Positions 24,524-32,617 of a stretch of DNA of 64,000 nucleotides are shown piece by piece. Position 1 is the first letter of the stretch. Each line of letters begins with the position of its first letter. The DNA is from Allobosea sp. WAO (GTDB taxonomy: Bacteria; Pseudomonadota; Alphaproteobacteria; Rhizobiales; Beijerinckiaceae). The stretch is taken from the NCBI RefSeq assembly GCF_001509835.1, contig NZ_JXTJ01000002.1, positions 90,451 through 154,450 on the forward strand. Direction: 5' to 3'. The notes under the pieces are model-generated. The model had not been told where the DNA came from. It was given only the letters and a program-made list of their open reading frames with translations, and did no database searches. A program made the position numbers and the translations under genes.

Positions 24524-26473
24524 TCAGGCTGCGTCCAGTATCCGGTTTGCTGTGACGGTAGCGAGCGCCTTCTCCAGATCAGACTGCCAGAACGGTTTGC
24601 TGAGACGGGTAATGCTGCTCGGAATGTCGCGAGGAAGCTCGGCATATCCGGTTGCGAGGATGATCGGCAGCGCTGGCCAGTTCGTCGACACGGCGGCGAT
24701 CAACTGGGCCCCGCTGATCTCGGGCATCGCATGGTCGGTGATCAGCAGATCAAACTGCTCGCCATTCGAGAGCCGAGCGAGGGCTTCCTTCGCCGACGAG
24801 GCCTCGACGACCTCGTGGCCCAGATCCTCGAGCAGTACGACGGTGTTCATCAGCACGAGGGCATCATCGTCGACAGCCAGCACCTTGAGACGCGGGGCCG
24901 GCTTCTCGACCGGCTCGACCGGTGCGGCCATCTGCTGCGGCTCGGCAGCATCGGAGTGCCGTGCCGCCGGGAGCCAGATTTCCACCGTGGTCCCCTGCCC
25001 CGCCTCGCTGCTGATAGCGAGGCGCCCGCCGGACTGCTCGGCCATGCCGTGGACCATCGACAGGCCGAGCCCAGTGCCCTTGCCGACTCCCTTTGTCGTG
25101 AAGAAGGGTTCCACCGCCTTGGCCAAGGTCTCGGCGTCCATGCCGGCGCCGGTGTCGCTGATCGAAATCCTAAGATAATCACCGGTGGCCAGGCCATGAG
25201 AGTTCGAGGCCGTCACGGTCTCGCAGCGCCCCGCCATGCGCACCGCGCCGCCCTCAGGCATCGCATCGCGTGCATTCAGGACGAGGTTGAGGAGTGCCGT
25301 CTCGAGCTGGTTCTGATCGGCCTGGGCCGGCGGCAGAGAGGCCGGGAAATCGGTCTCGATCCGCACCAGTGGGCCGATCGAGCGCTGGAGCAGATCTTTC
25401 AGGCTGGCTATCATGGCATTGAGAGGCACCGCCTGCAGCGCCAGTTCCTGCTTGCGCGCAAAGGCCAGCATGCGCTGTGTCAGCAGCACGCCTCGCTTGG
25501 CGCCGCTCATCGCGTTTTCGATCAGGCTCGCCTGCCTCGGATCGGAGATCTGCCGGCTGACCAGTTCCAGGCTGCCGACCACTGCAGTGAGCAGGTTGTT
25601 GAAATCGTGCGCGATGCCGCCTGTGAGCTGTCCGATCGCCTCGATCTTCTGGGCCTGCAGGAGCGCCTGCTGCGATTTCTCCAGCTCTTCCTGGACCTTG
25701 CGGCGGTCGGTCAGATCGCGGGTGATCTTGGCGAACCCGATGATCTCGCCACTGTCGTCGCGGATCGGATCGATCACGACATGGGCCCAGAAGGGCCGCC
25801 CGTCCTTGCGCAGCCGCCAGCCCTCCTTCTCGAAGCTCCCGCTGTGGAAAGCTGTCGCCAGCGCCTTGGCGGGCTCTCCGTTCGCGCGATCCTCCGGCGT
25901 GTAGAAGATCGAGAAGTGCCGGCCGACGATCTCCTCGCGGCGATAGCCCTTGATCCGTTCGGCGCCGAGGTTCCAGTTGGTGACGCGCCCCTCCTTGTCG
26001 AGCATGTAGATCGCATAGTCGGTCACGCCCTGGACGAGCAGGCGAAACTGCTCCTCGGAGCGCTTCAAGGCCAGCTCGGCTTCACGTCTTTCGGTCAGAT
26101 CCCGCGTGATCTTGGCGTATCCCAGAACTCTTCCCGTGTCGGGATTGAAGATCGGGTCGATGACGACATGGGCCCAGAACCGCGTGCCGTCCTTGCGCAT
26201 TCGCCAGCCCTCGGCCTCGAAGCGCCCCTCTCGCTCCGCGGTGCGCAGTGCGCGCTGCGGCAGCCCCGCAGCACGGTCCTCCGGCGTATAGAAGTTCTCG
26301 AAGGACTGGCCGATGATCTCGGTGTCGTCGTAGCCCTTGAAGCGCCGCGCGCCGGGGTTCCAGCTCGCCACGCGCCCGTCCGCGGTGAGCAGGTAGATCG
26401 CATAATCGGTGACGGATTCGACGAGCAGACGATAGCGGTCGCTCATCGTGGACAGGGCTTCGACTTCCGGCAC
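24524..26473 (-). CDS. PAS-PAS hybrid sensor histidine kinase (649 aa)
   Basis: Soluble hybrid kinase. Two PAS domains (about 12-132 and 139-260) are close copies of each other (FYTPEDRA.G, EGWR.RKDG..FWAHVVIDPI and G.AKITRDLT occur in both). HisKA follows with GGIAHDFNNLL, His289, then HATPase_c (LLNLVLNARDAMP N-box, ISDTGAGM, GVGKGTGLGLSMV) and a C-terminal receiver with acidic DDD at 535-537 and phospho-acceptor Asp580 in LLITDHAMPEIS. Output partner not visible. The GTG start at 26473 has GAGGG 8 bases upstream, and a perfect EcfG promoter lies at 26506-26530; an ATG nine codons in is an alternative. Confidence 0.92.
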   Translation of the reverse strand: MPEVEALSTMSDRYRLLVESVTDYAIYLLTADGRVASWNPGARRFKGYDDTEIIGQSFENFYTPEDRAAGLPQRALRTAEREGRFEAEGWRMRKDGTRFWAHVVIDPIFNPDTGRVLGYAKITRDLTERREAELALKRSEEQFRLLVQGVTDYAIYMLDKEGRVTNWNLGAERIKGYRREEIVGRHFSIFYTPEDRANGEPAKALATAFHSGSFEKEGWRLRKDGRPFWAHVVIDPIRDDSGEIIGFAKITRDLTDRRKVQEELEKSQQALLQAQKIEAIGQLTGGIAHDFNNLLTAVVGSLELVSRQISDPRQASLIENAMSGAKRGVLLTQRMLAFARKQELALQAVPLNAMIASLKDLLQRSIGPLVRIETDFPASLPPAQADQNQLETALLNLVLNARDAMPEGGAVRMAGRCETVTASNSHGLATGDYLRISISDTGAGMDAETLAKAVEPFFTTKGVGKGTGLGLSMVHGMAEQSGGRLAISSEAGQGTTVEIWLPAARHSDAAEPQQMAAPVEPVEKPAPRLKVLAVDDDALVLMNTVVLLEDLGHEVVEASSAKEALARLSNGEQFDLLITDHAMPEISGAQLIAAVSTNWPALPIILATGYAELPRDIPSSITRLSKPFWQSDLEKALATVTANRILDAA

Positions 26474-26505
26474 TTAGCGGCCCTCAATGGCTCATCAGGC
26501 CAGCA

Positions 26506-26530
26506 AACGCCGACGCAGCCGGATAGTTCC
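26506..26530 (-). promoter_or_regulatory. EcfG-type promoter for the hybrid kinase gene
   Basis: Minus strand GGAAC (26530-26526), 16 bases, CGTT (26509-26506), 32 bases before the GTG start. Confidence 0.65.
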
Positions 26531-26641
26531 CACAAGTTGGTCGAGCTTTCGAAAGCAACGGAGCCGACCAGCCGACGAAGATTATGCCGGGCGCTGAAAC
26601 CCCGACTTTGAACGAGCGTTGTCACAGGCAATCCGCGCGTT

Positions 26642-26666
26642 GGAACCGATCTGCTCTTCTCCTGTT
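26642..26666 (+). promoter_or_regulatory. EcfG-like promoter for the YihY/BrkB gene
   Basis: GGAAC (26642-26646), 16 bases, TGTT (26663-26666), 25 bases before the ATG at 26692. Confidence 0.45.
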
Positions 26667-26691
26667 GGGAACCCAGCTCGCGAGAGGAAAC

Positions 26692-27879
26692 ATGGCCGCT
26701 CAAATGGATCTGACATCACTCCGGCATGCTGTTTTCAAGAGGCATCGGCGTGGCCCCCACTCGGCGGCGTCGAACACACGGGGACGCTCGACGCGACCGT
26801 TGCCCGCAAATCCCGATGGAGGTTCAACCGGCGTGATGACTGCCGTGGCAGGCGCGTTGGGCCTGATGTTGGCATTTCTCCTGGCGAGGGGTGTTGGAGC
26901 CCGAAGCGCCCGCGACCGGCATTATGACAGCAAAGCCGCCTCGCGCAGCGGCCAGGGAAACCAAGCCTCCGCCCCCACCGAAATACCATTCCCGGGGTGG
27001 AAGGAGATCTTTCGGCGCACGTACCTCGAAGTCGGGCGCGACCGCGTCCTAGCTGTCGCTGCCGGTGTGACCTTCTATGGCCTGTTGGCACTTTTCCCAG
27101 CACTGACGGCTTTCGTGTCGCTTTATGGCCTCGCGGCTGATCCCGGAACCATCGCCGGCCACCTCGCAATGTTGGATGGCTTCCTGCCGGCGGGCGCTCT
27201 CGATTTCCTCCGCGATGAGGTTGCTCGAATCCGCGGCAGCGGCGGCGCAACGCTCGGCATGGCATTCTTCATCAGTCTCGCTGTTGCGATCTGGAGCGCC
27301 AATGCCGGCGTGAAGGCCTTGTTCGACGCGCTAAACGTCGCTTATGGCGAGGATGAGAAGCGGGGCTTCTTCAAGCTCAACGCAATCTCGCTCGCCTTCA
27401 CCATCGGGATACTGCTGTTTCTCCTGACAGCCCTGGGAGCGATCGCGGTGCTCCCCGTGGCTCTCGACTATCTCTATCTCGGCGCCTTCAGCGAGTGGCT
27501 CATCTCGGTCGGGCGCTGGCCCGTGCTGTTCATCGTCCTTATGGCCGCTCTCGCCATTCTTTATCGGCTTGGCCCGAGCCGTGACGATGCCCAATGGCGC
27601 TGGGTCAGCCCAGGCGCCCTCTTCGCCGCAATTTCCTGGGTTGCGGGCTCGATCGCCTTTTCTTGGTACGTCGCGAATTTCGCCGACTATAATAAGACTT
27701 ACGGCACGATCGGCGCTGTGATCGGCTTGCTGACGTGGATCTGGCTCTCCGCGACGATCCTGCTCATCGGAGCGGAACTGAACTCCGAGGCCGAGCGACA
27801 GACAGATCGAGACACGACGAAGGGCCCGCCACTGCCTATCGGCATGCGTGGGGCCGATGCCGCAGACCGAAAGGACTGA
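26692..27879 (+). CDS. YihY/BrkB-family inner-membrane protein (395 aa)
   Basis: The ATG at 26692 follows GAGAGG. The N-terminal 100 residues are a polar, variable extension with one membrane helix (GVMTAVAGALGLMLAFLLARG). The conserved domain from about 105 has the YihY core: LAVAAGVTFYGLLALFPALTAFVSLYGL, then IWSANAGVKALFDALNVAY, the RFGPS-like RLGPSRDDAQWRWVSPGA motif and the ending FADYNKTYGTIGAVIGLLTWIWLSATILLIGAELNSE. About six helices. Function is debated (virulence factor BrkB misnomer, possible lipid or envelope role). Promoter-like EcfG site upstream. Confidence 0.88.
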   Translation: MAAQMDLTSLRHAVFKRHRRGPHSAASNTRGRSTRPLPANPDGGSTGVMTAVAGALGLMLAFLLARGVGARSARDRHYDSKAASRSGQGNQASAPTEIPFPGWKEIFRRTYLEVGRDRVLAVAAGVTFYGLLALFPALTAFVSLYGLAADPGTIAGHLAMLDGFLPAGALDFLRDEVARIRGSGGATLGMAFFISLAVAIWSANAGVKALFDALNVAYGEDEKRGFFKLNAISLAFTIGILLFLLTALGAIAVLPVALDYLYLGAFSEWLISVGRWPVLFIVLMAALAILYRLGPSRDDAQWRWVSPGALFAAISWVAGSIAFSWYVANFADYNKTYGTIGAVIGLLTWIWLSATILLIGAELNSEAERQTDRDTTKGPPLPIGMRGADAADRKD

Positions 27880-27908
27880 CCGACAAGGTTGTTGCGTGGT
27901 CGACGCCC

Positions 27909-28136
27909 CTAATGCCCATCGAGGTTCAGGGTCACCGAATAAACTTCCGCGCCTGCGGAGTTCTTCACGGTGACCGCGAGTTCCATATGATCACCGTTCG
28001 GGAGCTTTTCCTGGTTCAACCCGGATAGGAGTTCCTTGGCGGCGTTCTTCGCGGCCTGATCGTCGGGCAGGTCAGTGCCCTCATCGTCCAGCTCGACATG
28101 TCCGCCGTCTCGGGTGTGGAAGAAGTACTTGGGCAT
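27909..28136 (-). CDS. DUF6894-family small protein (75 aa)
   Basis: MPKYFFHTRDGGHVELDDEG is the hallmark N-terminus of DUF6894 proteins, small Hyphomicrobiales proteins found in many copies; the rest (AAKNAAKELLSGL, then the strand pair ELAVTVKNSAG and EVYSVTLNL) completes a beta-alpha-beta fold. Function unknown, linked to stress in several species by expression only. A paralog is at 36568-36831 and a remnant at 11639-11731. No SD precedes the ATG; instead an 8-bp palindrome ends 3 bases before it and a GGAAC...CATT promoter-like site would place the transcript start almost at the ATG, so translation may be leaderless. Confidence 0.8.
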   Translation of the reverse strand: MPKYFFHTRDGGHVELDDEGTDLPDDQAAKNAAKELLSGLNQEKLPNGDHMELAVTVKNSAGAEVYSVTLNLDGH

Positions 28137-28138
28137 GT

Positions 28139-28169
28139 CTGTGAAATGCGTTTCACAGTCCGGTGTTCC
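28139..28169 (-). promoter_or_regulatory. Palindrome and EcfG-like promoter just before the DUF6894 gene
   Basis: Perfect inverted repeat CTGTGAAA (28139-28146), 4-base centre, TTTCACAG (28151-28158). Overlapping it on the minus strand are GGAAC (28169-28165), 16 bases, CATT (28148-28145). The half-sites TGTGA and TCACA are Crp/Fnr-like, though the spacing is 8 rather than 6, and the neighbouring gene 28179-28916 encodes a Crp/Fnr regulator, so this may be its operator. Alternatively it forms an mRNA hairpin. Confidence 0.5.
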
Positions 28170-28178
28170 GACGCAATC

Positions 28179-28916
28179 TCAAATTTTGGAGCCTCGTCTC
28201 AGGTGCAGATAGTTGGGATCGAATTCGGCCAGCTCGCACAGGCCGTTCCAGTCAAGAATGGTCAGCCGGCTTGAACGGACCCGAACCAGCCCAGCCTGCC
28301 GGATTTCGCGCAGCTTCTTGTTCATGTGGACGGTGGACAGCCCGAGCGCATCGGCAATTTCGGACTGTGTGAGAGGCAGCTCGCATGTGACGCCGTCGGA
28401 TAGCCCGATCGCGGTCATCTTGGTGATGAACTCGCAGAACAGATGCGCGATGCGGCTCGGGGCAGAACGCCGGCCGATTCCGACCATCCATTCGCGATAT
28501 ATGGAGGCCTCAACAAGGGTCTCGCGCCAGAACGCTTCGGCGATCCGGTAATAGGATCGCGTCAAGGACTTGACCGCCTCATGGGGTATGAAGCCAACGG
28601 TCGCAGGGGTCAGCGTTCCCAGATTGTGATCCATCTGCTCGACGAGCAGAGAGTGAATATCCGGAATGTCGCCTGGAAGGTGCAGAGACAGGATCTGGCG
28701 CTGCCCGTCGCCGACAATCTTGTAACGGCAGACCAGCCCTTCCGAGACGAGGCAGCACTGCTTGGTGCGCTCACCTTCGCTGACGATGTCCTGGCCGCCC
28801 TCGAAGCGCTTCAGGGTCAAAGGCAGACGAAGCAGCTGTTCACGCTCTTCGGACGGAAGGGGGGAGCTGGTCTCGAGCTTGCGAACCAGTCCTTGAAGAT
28901 ACTGTTCTTTGTCCAT
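28179..28916 (-). CDS. Crp/Fnr-family transcriptional regulator (245 aa)
   Basis: ATG at 28916 with GGAAGAGG 4-5 bases upstream. N-terminal cyclic-nucleotide-binding-type beta-barrel (RFEGGQDIVSEGERTKQCCLVSEGLVCRY, then HLPGDIPDIHSLL), long dimer helix, and a C-terminal winged helix with LPLTQSEIADALGLSTVHMNKKLREIRQAGLV as the recognition unit. There are no N-terminal Fe-S cysteines of the FNR type, so it does not sense oxygen by that route; ligand unknown. Regulators of this NtcA/FixK-like subgroup are numerous in Hyphomicrobiales. The palindrome at 28139-28158, just beyond its stop, may be a target site. Confidence 0.88.
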   Translation of the reverse strand: MDKEQYLQGLVRKLETSSPLPSEEREQLLRLPLTLKRFEGGQDIVSEGERTKQCCLVSEGLVCRYKIVGDGQRQILSLHLPGDIPDIHSLLVEQMDHNLGTLTPATVGFIPHEAVKSLTRSYYRIAEAFWRETLVEASIYREWMVGIGRRSAPSRIAHLFCEFITKMTAIGLSDGVTCELPLTQSEIADALGLSTVHMNKKLREIRQAGLVRVRSSRLTILDWNGLCELAEFDPNYLHLRRGSKI

Positions 28917-29126
28917 CGGCCCTCTTCCGAGTGCGGCGTCAGAACGCTTACGATCCGGCGCCTGCACGCCCTATCAGACGCGTATCCCAAGCGTTTGTTG
29001 CAGGCGCGATGGAGCTGGGCGCAACCGACAGTTAACCATCATCGGCAGCATTTGAACTAAATGCGGCATGCATCGGAACGATCGCCCTCGCAGCGAATTG
29101 CTCGGCGACCAGCGAGGGACTGTTCG

Positions 29127-29210
29127 ATGCGGTACGGCGTTTCAATTGAATTCTGGCTCTTTCTTGCACTGGTGCTCAATCTCGCGCTCTCGCTCGCGAT
29201 AAACCTCTGA
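29127..29210 (+). CDS. Tiny one-helix membrane peptide (27 aa)
   Basis: A 27-codon frame from ATG 29127 reads MRYGVSIEFWLFLALVLN and continues as one hydrophobic helix to the stop. The FWLFLALVL core resembles LWLFLIALVL of the peptide at 1427-1510, which has the same length. There is no strong SD; a GGAAC 50 bases upstream lacks a proper -10. Support is therefore mainly the similarity to the other tiny ORFs. Confidence 0.4.
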   Translation: MRYGVSIEFWLFLALVLNLALSLAINL

Positions 29211-29249
29211 ATGGGCATGCGAACTCCGTCAGCGGAGGTCGGCACCGCC

Positions 29250-29620
29250 GCTAGCTTGCCCCCTCGAACGTGATCGAAGCCAGCGTACCGTTCGGACGAT
29301 CATGATATTCGAGCCGCGCGCCCAGGCTCCTCGACATCGCGGCGATAGTCTTGCCGCCGAGACCACTCCCCTTAGCCCTGCCGTTGCCGGTCCAGCCGAT
29401 GCCATCGTCGCCAACGCTCAGGGTAGGCGAAGCGCCGGATCTCTTCATTGGCCCTGGTTAGAGCCTCAGTCCGCTGCTGGGCGTGCTGTTCGAGGCCGAC
29501 ATCGAGGGCAGCGACCTCGTTTCGGGCGGCACTGATCTCGCGCGTGTAGCGTGCGATCGTCCAAAACGCCGCGGCAGCGAACGGCGAAACCTGCAAATCC
29601 GCGAACTCACCCGCCAGCAA
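29250..29620 (-). pseudogene. Internally deleted HWE-type histidine kinase remnant
   Basis: Reading the minus strand from 29620, a linker ending in ALTRANEEIRRFAY (a coiled-coil plus the start of a kinase H-box region) is followed after about 29425, in another frame, by LSVGDDGIGWTGNGRAKGSG and IAAMSRSLGARLEYHDRPNG, which is the glycine box and last strands of an HWE/HisKA_2 ATPase domain. The H-box and N-box are missing, so this is a fusion scar of a kinase with an internal deletion and a frameshift. Confidence 0.7.
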
Positions 29621-29648
29621 CGAACCGACGCAGAAAGATGATGCTCCG

Positions 29649-29674
29649 GGAACCTAAGGCATCCACGAACCGTT
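29649..29674 (+). promoter_or_regulatory. EcfG-type promoter for the PPC-domain gene
   Basis: GGAAC (29649-29653), 17 bases, CGTT (29671-29674), 42 bases before the ATG at 29717. Confidence 0.6.
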
Positions 29675-29716
29675 CGATTCCTGAACAGACGAACGCCGAC
29701 GGTTGGAGGATACCGC

Positions 29717-30160
29717 ATGCACCATACGCTTTTGGCCGAGAACGATGGCAAACGCGTCTTCGCTCTTGTTCTTGAAGCTGGAGATGAAGCCTTTGGCTGT
29801 ATCTCCCGTTTCGCCAATGAGCAGGGACTTACGGCGGCATCGCTCACCGCAATTGGAGCATTCGAAACCGCAGTGATCGGCTTTTTCGATTCCGCGGCGA
29901 AGTCCTATCTCGAAATCGCAGTGGACGTCCAAACCGAGGTGCTGAGCCTGATTGGAGACATTGCGGAGGGCGATGACGGCCGCGCCAGCCTGCATGCCCA
30001 CGCGGTGCTGGGCCTACGCGACGGTAGCACCAAGGGAGGCCATCTGCTGAAGGGGGTCGTGCGGCCAACGCTTGAGGTCGTTCTCACCGAGACACCCGGC
30101 CATTTGCGCCGCCAGCAGGTTCGGGAACTCGGAATAGCACTCCTTCGCCCGGCTCCGTAG
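29717..30160 (+). CDS. PPC (DUF296)-domain protein (147 aa)
   Basis: SD GGAGG 7 bases before ATG. Single PPC/DUF296 domain: RVFALVLEAGDEAFGCISRFA, SLTAIGAFETAVIGFFD, LSLIGDIAEGDDGRASLHAHAVLGLRDGSTKGGHLL and VRPTLEVVLTETPGHL. The GH..HAH-like histidines (SLHAHAVL, GGHLL) form the conserved trimer metal/ligand site. PPC domains occur in plant AT-hook proteins and as stand-alone bacterial trimers; the bacterial role is unknown. An EcfG promoter upstream suggests stress induction. Convergent with the sugar dehydrogenase gene 30 bases away. Confidence 0.88.
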   Translation: MHHTLLAENDGKRVFALVLEAGDEAFGCISRFANEQGLTAASLTAIGAFETAVIGFFDSAAKSYLEIAVDVQTEVLSLIGDIAEGDDGRASLHAHAVLGLRDGSTKGGHLLKGVVRPTLEVVLTETPGHLRRQQVRELGIALLRPAP

Positions 30161-30190
30161 TGATCGCGGCCGCGCTGGACGGGATGAAAG

Positions 30191-31507
30191 TCAGGTCGGG
30201 GGCACGGTCACACGCCAAATGACATTGCCCACATCATCGGCGACGAGCAGGCCGTTGCGGCGATCCACGATCACGCCGACCGGACGCCCCCGAGCCTGCC
30301 CCTTGTCGTTCAGAAAGCCGGTCAGGACAGGGATTGGCAGGCCCGAAGGCTTGCCATTGGCGAACGGGACGAAGATCACGCGATAGCCGACTGGATTCTT
30401 GCGGTTCCAGGAACCGTGCTGGCCAATAAAGGCACCGCCCAGATACCTCGGCCCGAGCCCCTCGCTCTTGACGAATGTCATTCCGAGCGATGCCGTATGC
30501 GACCCGAGGGCGTAATCCGGCCTGATCGCCTTGGCGATGAGATCCGGCTTTTGCGGCTCGACGCGCTTGTCGACGATCTGGCCAAAATAGCTATAGGGCC
30601 AGCCATAGAAGCCGCCGGGTTTGACCGACGTCATGTAGTCGGGAACGAGGTCGTCGCCGATCTCATCGCGCTCGTTGACGGCGACCCAGAGCTCCTTGGT
30701 GACGGGATTCCAGTCGATGCCGACCGGGTTACGCAAGCCGCTAGCGAAGACTTGCGTCGCGCCCGTCGTCGTATCGATCTCCAGGACGGCCGCCCGGCGT
30801 TCCTCCTCCGCCATGCCGTTTTCCCCGACATTGGAATTCGAACCCACCCCGACATAAAGCTTTGTGCCATCCGGACTTGCGATCAGGCTTTTGGTCCAGT
30901 GATGGTTCCGACCCGCAGGAAGATCAGCCACCTTGACGGGTGTCGCTGCGCTTTTGGTCTCCCCCTCTGCATAGGGAACCCGGATGACGGCGTCGGCATT
31001 GGCGACGTAAAGTTGGTCGCCGACCAGCGCCATCCCGAATGGCGAGGTCAGGTTCTCCAGGAACACTTCCTTCAGTTCCGCAACGCCGTCGCCGTCGAGG
31101 TCCCGCAGGAGGGTGATCCGGTTCGCGCTCGGCGTTCTCGATCCGGCCCGCTTCATGAAGAGCCCCTGCACCCAGGCCCGCAGGCCGCCTTGCTTGTCCT
31201 CGGGCTTCGGCGGCGCATCGCTCTCGGCGACGAGGATATCGCCGTTCGGCAGCTCATAGAGCCAGCGTGGGTGCTGCAGGCCGGTTGCGAAGGCCGTTAC
31301 CTGACCGCCATATGTCGCTTGAGGCTTTTCGCCTTCCTTCCAGCCCACCGCTTCGGCAATCTTGATCGTGGGGAACCAACTCGACTGAGGCTCCGGCAGC
31401 GTGGGATTAGGCCCGTACCCTGCTTCCTCAGGGAGTTCCGGAATGCCGCAACCTGCGAGCAAGAGAGCCGAGACAGCTACGCCGGCAAAAAGGGACTGCC
31501 GCACCAT
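30191..31507 (-). CDS. Soluble PQQ-type sugar (sorbosone) dehydrogenase-like lipoprotein (438 aa)
   Basis: ATG at 31507 starts a lipoprotein signal MVRQSLFAGVAVSALLLAGC (lipobox LAGC). The mature chain is a six-bladed beta-propeller of the sorbosone dehydrogenase / soluble glucose dehydrogenase family: LQHPRWLYELPNGDILVAES, LTSPFGMALVGDQLYVANAD, NHHWTKSLIASPDGTKLYVG, ASGLRNPVGIDWNP, the FYGWPYSYFG motif and HTASLGMTFV. Oxidises sugars or aldehydes in the periplasm using PQQ, passing electrons to the respiratory chain; substrate not determinable. A near-consensus CGAAC, 16 bases, CGTT site lies upstream. Confidence 0.9.
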   Translation of the reverse strand: MVRQSLFAGVAVSALLLAGCGIPELPEEAGYGPNPTLPEPQSSWFPTIKIAEAVGWKEGEKPQATYGGQVTAFATGLQHPRWLYELPNGDILVAESDAPPKPEDKQGGLRAWVQGLFMKRAGSRTPSANRITLLRDLDGDGVAELKEVFLENLTSPFGMALVGDQLYVANADAVIRVPYAEGETKSAATPVKVADLPAGRNHHWTKSLIASPDGTKLYVGVGSNSNVGENGMAEEERRAAVLEIDTTTGATQVFASGLRNPVGIDWNPVTKELWVAVNERDEIGDDLVPDYMTSVKPGGFYGWPYSYFGQIVDKRVEPQKPDLIAKAIRPDYALGSHTASLGMTFVKSEGLGPRYLGGAFIGQHGSWNRKNPVGYRVIFVPFANGKPSGLPIPVLTGFLNDKGQARGRPVGVIVDRRNGLLVADDVGNVIWRVTVPPT

Positions 31508-31651
31508 GGGAACACTCCTCGACGACGCAGGGGAACCCGCCCTGAAGCGTGAACGCCAGTTTCGGGGATTTGTTCGATTGGCTGCGCTAACCCGTCTCAT
31601 TGCAACGACTGCCCGTCGCCGGGCGCTGTCATCGGAGCGCAGCGCGAGGCA

Positions 31652-32491
31652 CTAGCTCGCCTTCTTCAGACTGGTTGCACTCCTCACAGGGCGCCTTCTC
31701 TTTGGCGTCCCGGTGGAAGCACCGACGCTCGCTCGAAGCGCTTCCATGAGATCGACGACCTTCGGCGCCCTGGCCTTCGGGGCGACCTTCACACGCTTGC
31801 CGGCAAGCTTGGCTCTCACCAGTTCCGCGACGGCCGCTTCGTACCGATCGTCGAACGTCGACGGGTCGAACTCTCCCTTTTTGGTCTCGATGATATGCTT
31901 GGCGAGATCGAGCATCTCCTTCTGGATCTTGAGCTTCGGAATCTCGTCGAACGCTTCGGCCGTGGATCGGACCTCGTAGTCGAAGTTGAGGGTGTGAGCG
32001 ACGAGACCAAGGCCCTGGGCCCGGATCATCACAGCGCGATAGCGCCGGAACAGGACAGCGTGCGCCAAGGCGCCGACCTTGCTGGCCCGCAGCGCTTCAC
32101 GGATCACGGCGAAGGCGTCCTCGCCGATCTGGCCCGAGGGCGCAAGATAATAGGGCTTGTCGAAGAAAACCGTGTCGATCTCGCTGCAGGGGATGAAGGC
32201 GGCAACCGCCAGGACCTTCTTGCTCTCCGGAACCGCGCTCGCGATCTCATCGGGCTCGACCTCGACATAGCGGTCCGTGTCGATCTCGAAGCCCTTGATC
32301 TGGTCCTCGCGGTCGACCGGCTCTCCAGTGACAGGGTCGACAAACTCCCGGCGCACCCGATGGCCGGTATCGCGGTTGACGGTATGGAACGAGATGCGCT
32401 CTGAGGTGCTGGCGCCGGTGTAGAGGGCGACGGGGCAACTGATTTCCCCGAACTTCAGATAGCCCTTCCAGTTCGCTCGCGCGGCAACCAT
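31652..32491 (-). CDS. ku: Ku protein (non-homologous end joining), copy 1 (279 aa)
   Basis: ATG at 32491. Bacterial Ku DNA-end-binding ring protein: N-terminal NWKGYLKFGEISCPVALYTG, core FHTVNRDTGHRVRREFVDP, EVEPDEIASAVPESKKVLAVAAFI, then DKPYYLAPS, the GKVGALAHAVLFRRYRAVMIR segment and LDLAKHIIETKKGEFDPSTFDDRYEAAV. The C-terminus is a basic tail (KRVKVAPKARAPK, TPKRRRPVRSATSLKKAS) that in other Ku proteins contacts DNA and LigD. It loads on double-strand breaks. Divergent from a second ku gene 126 bases away; no ligD is in the window. Confidence 0.93.
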   Translation of the reverse strand: MVAARANWKGYLKFGEISCPVALYTGASTSERISFHTVNRDTGHRVRREFVDPVTGEPVDREDQIKGFEIDTDRYVEVEPDEIASAVPESKKVLAVAAFIPCSEIDTVFFDKPYYLAPSGQIGEDAFAVIREALRASKVGALAHAVLFRRYRAVMIRAQGLGLVAHTLNFDYEVRSTAEAFDEIPKLKIQKEMLDLAKHIIETKKGEFDPSTFDDRYEAAVAELVRAKLAGKRVKVAPKARAPKVVDLMEALRASVGASTGTPKRRRPVRSATSLKKAS

Positions 32492-32545
32492 CAACAGCAA
32501 CTCCACAACGCAACCCAGGCGATTCAATTCAACGCGGGCCGGATG

Positions 32546-32584
32546 GTTCCCGCGCGGTGGGAACTCTATTGATCTAGCCGCATT
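32546..32584. promoter_or_regulatory. Divergent ku control region with GTTCC / GGAAC palindrome
   Basis: Between the two ku genes, GTTCCC (32546-32551) and GGGAAC (32559-32564) form an inverted repeat, so an EcfG -35 motif faces each gene. For the plus-strand ku, GGAAC (32560-32564), 16 bases, CATT (32581-32584) is a near match; for the minus strand no good -10 is found at the right spacing. Confidence 0.4.
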
Positions 32585-32617
32585 GACTCCGGAGTTTCGT
32601 AGCGGAGTTGCGTCGCC

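Noticed and set aside
24512..26611. Open plus-strand frame of 699 codons opposite the hybrid kinase
   Set aside because: The minus strand encodes a full PAS-PAS-HisKA-HATPase-receiver protein; the opposite frame is rich in Arg/Leu/His and has no motif.
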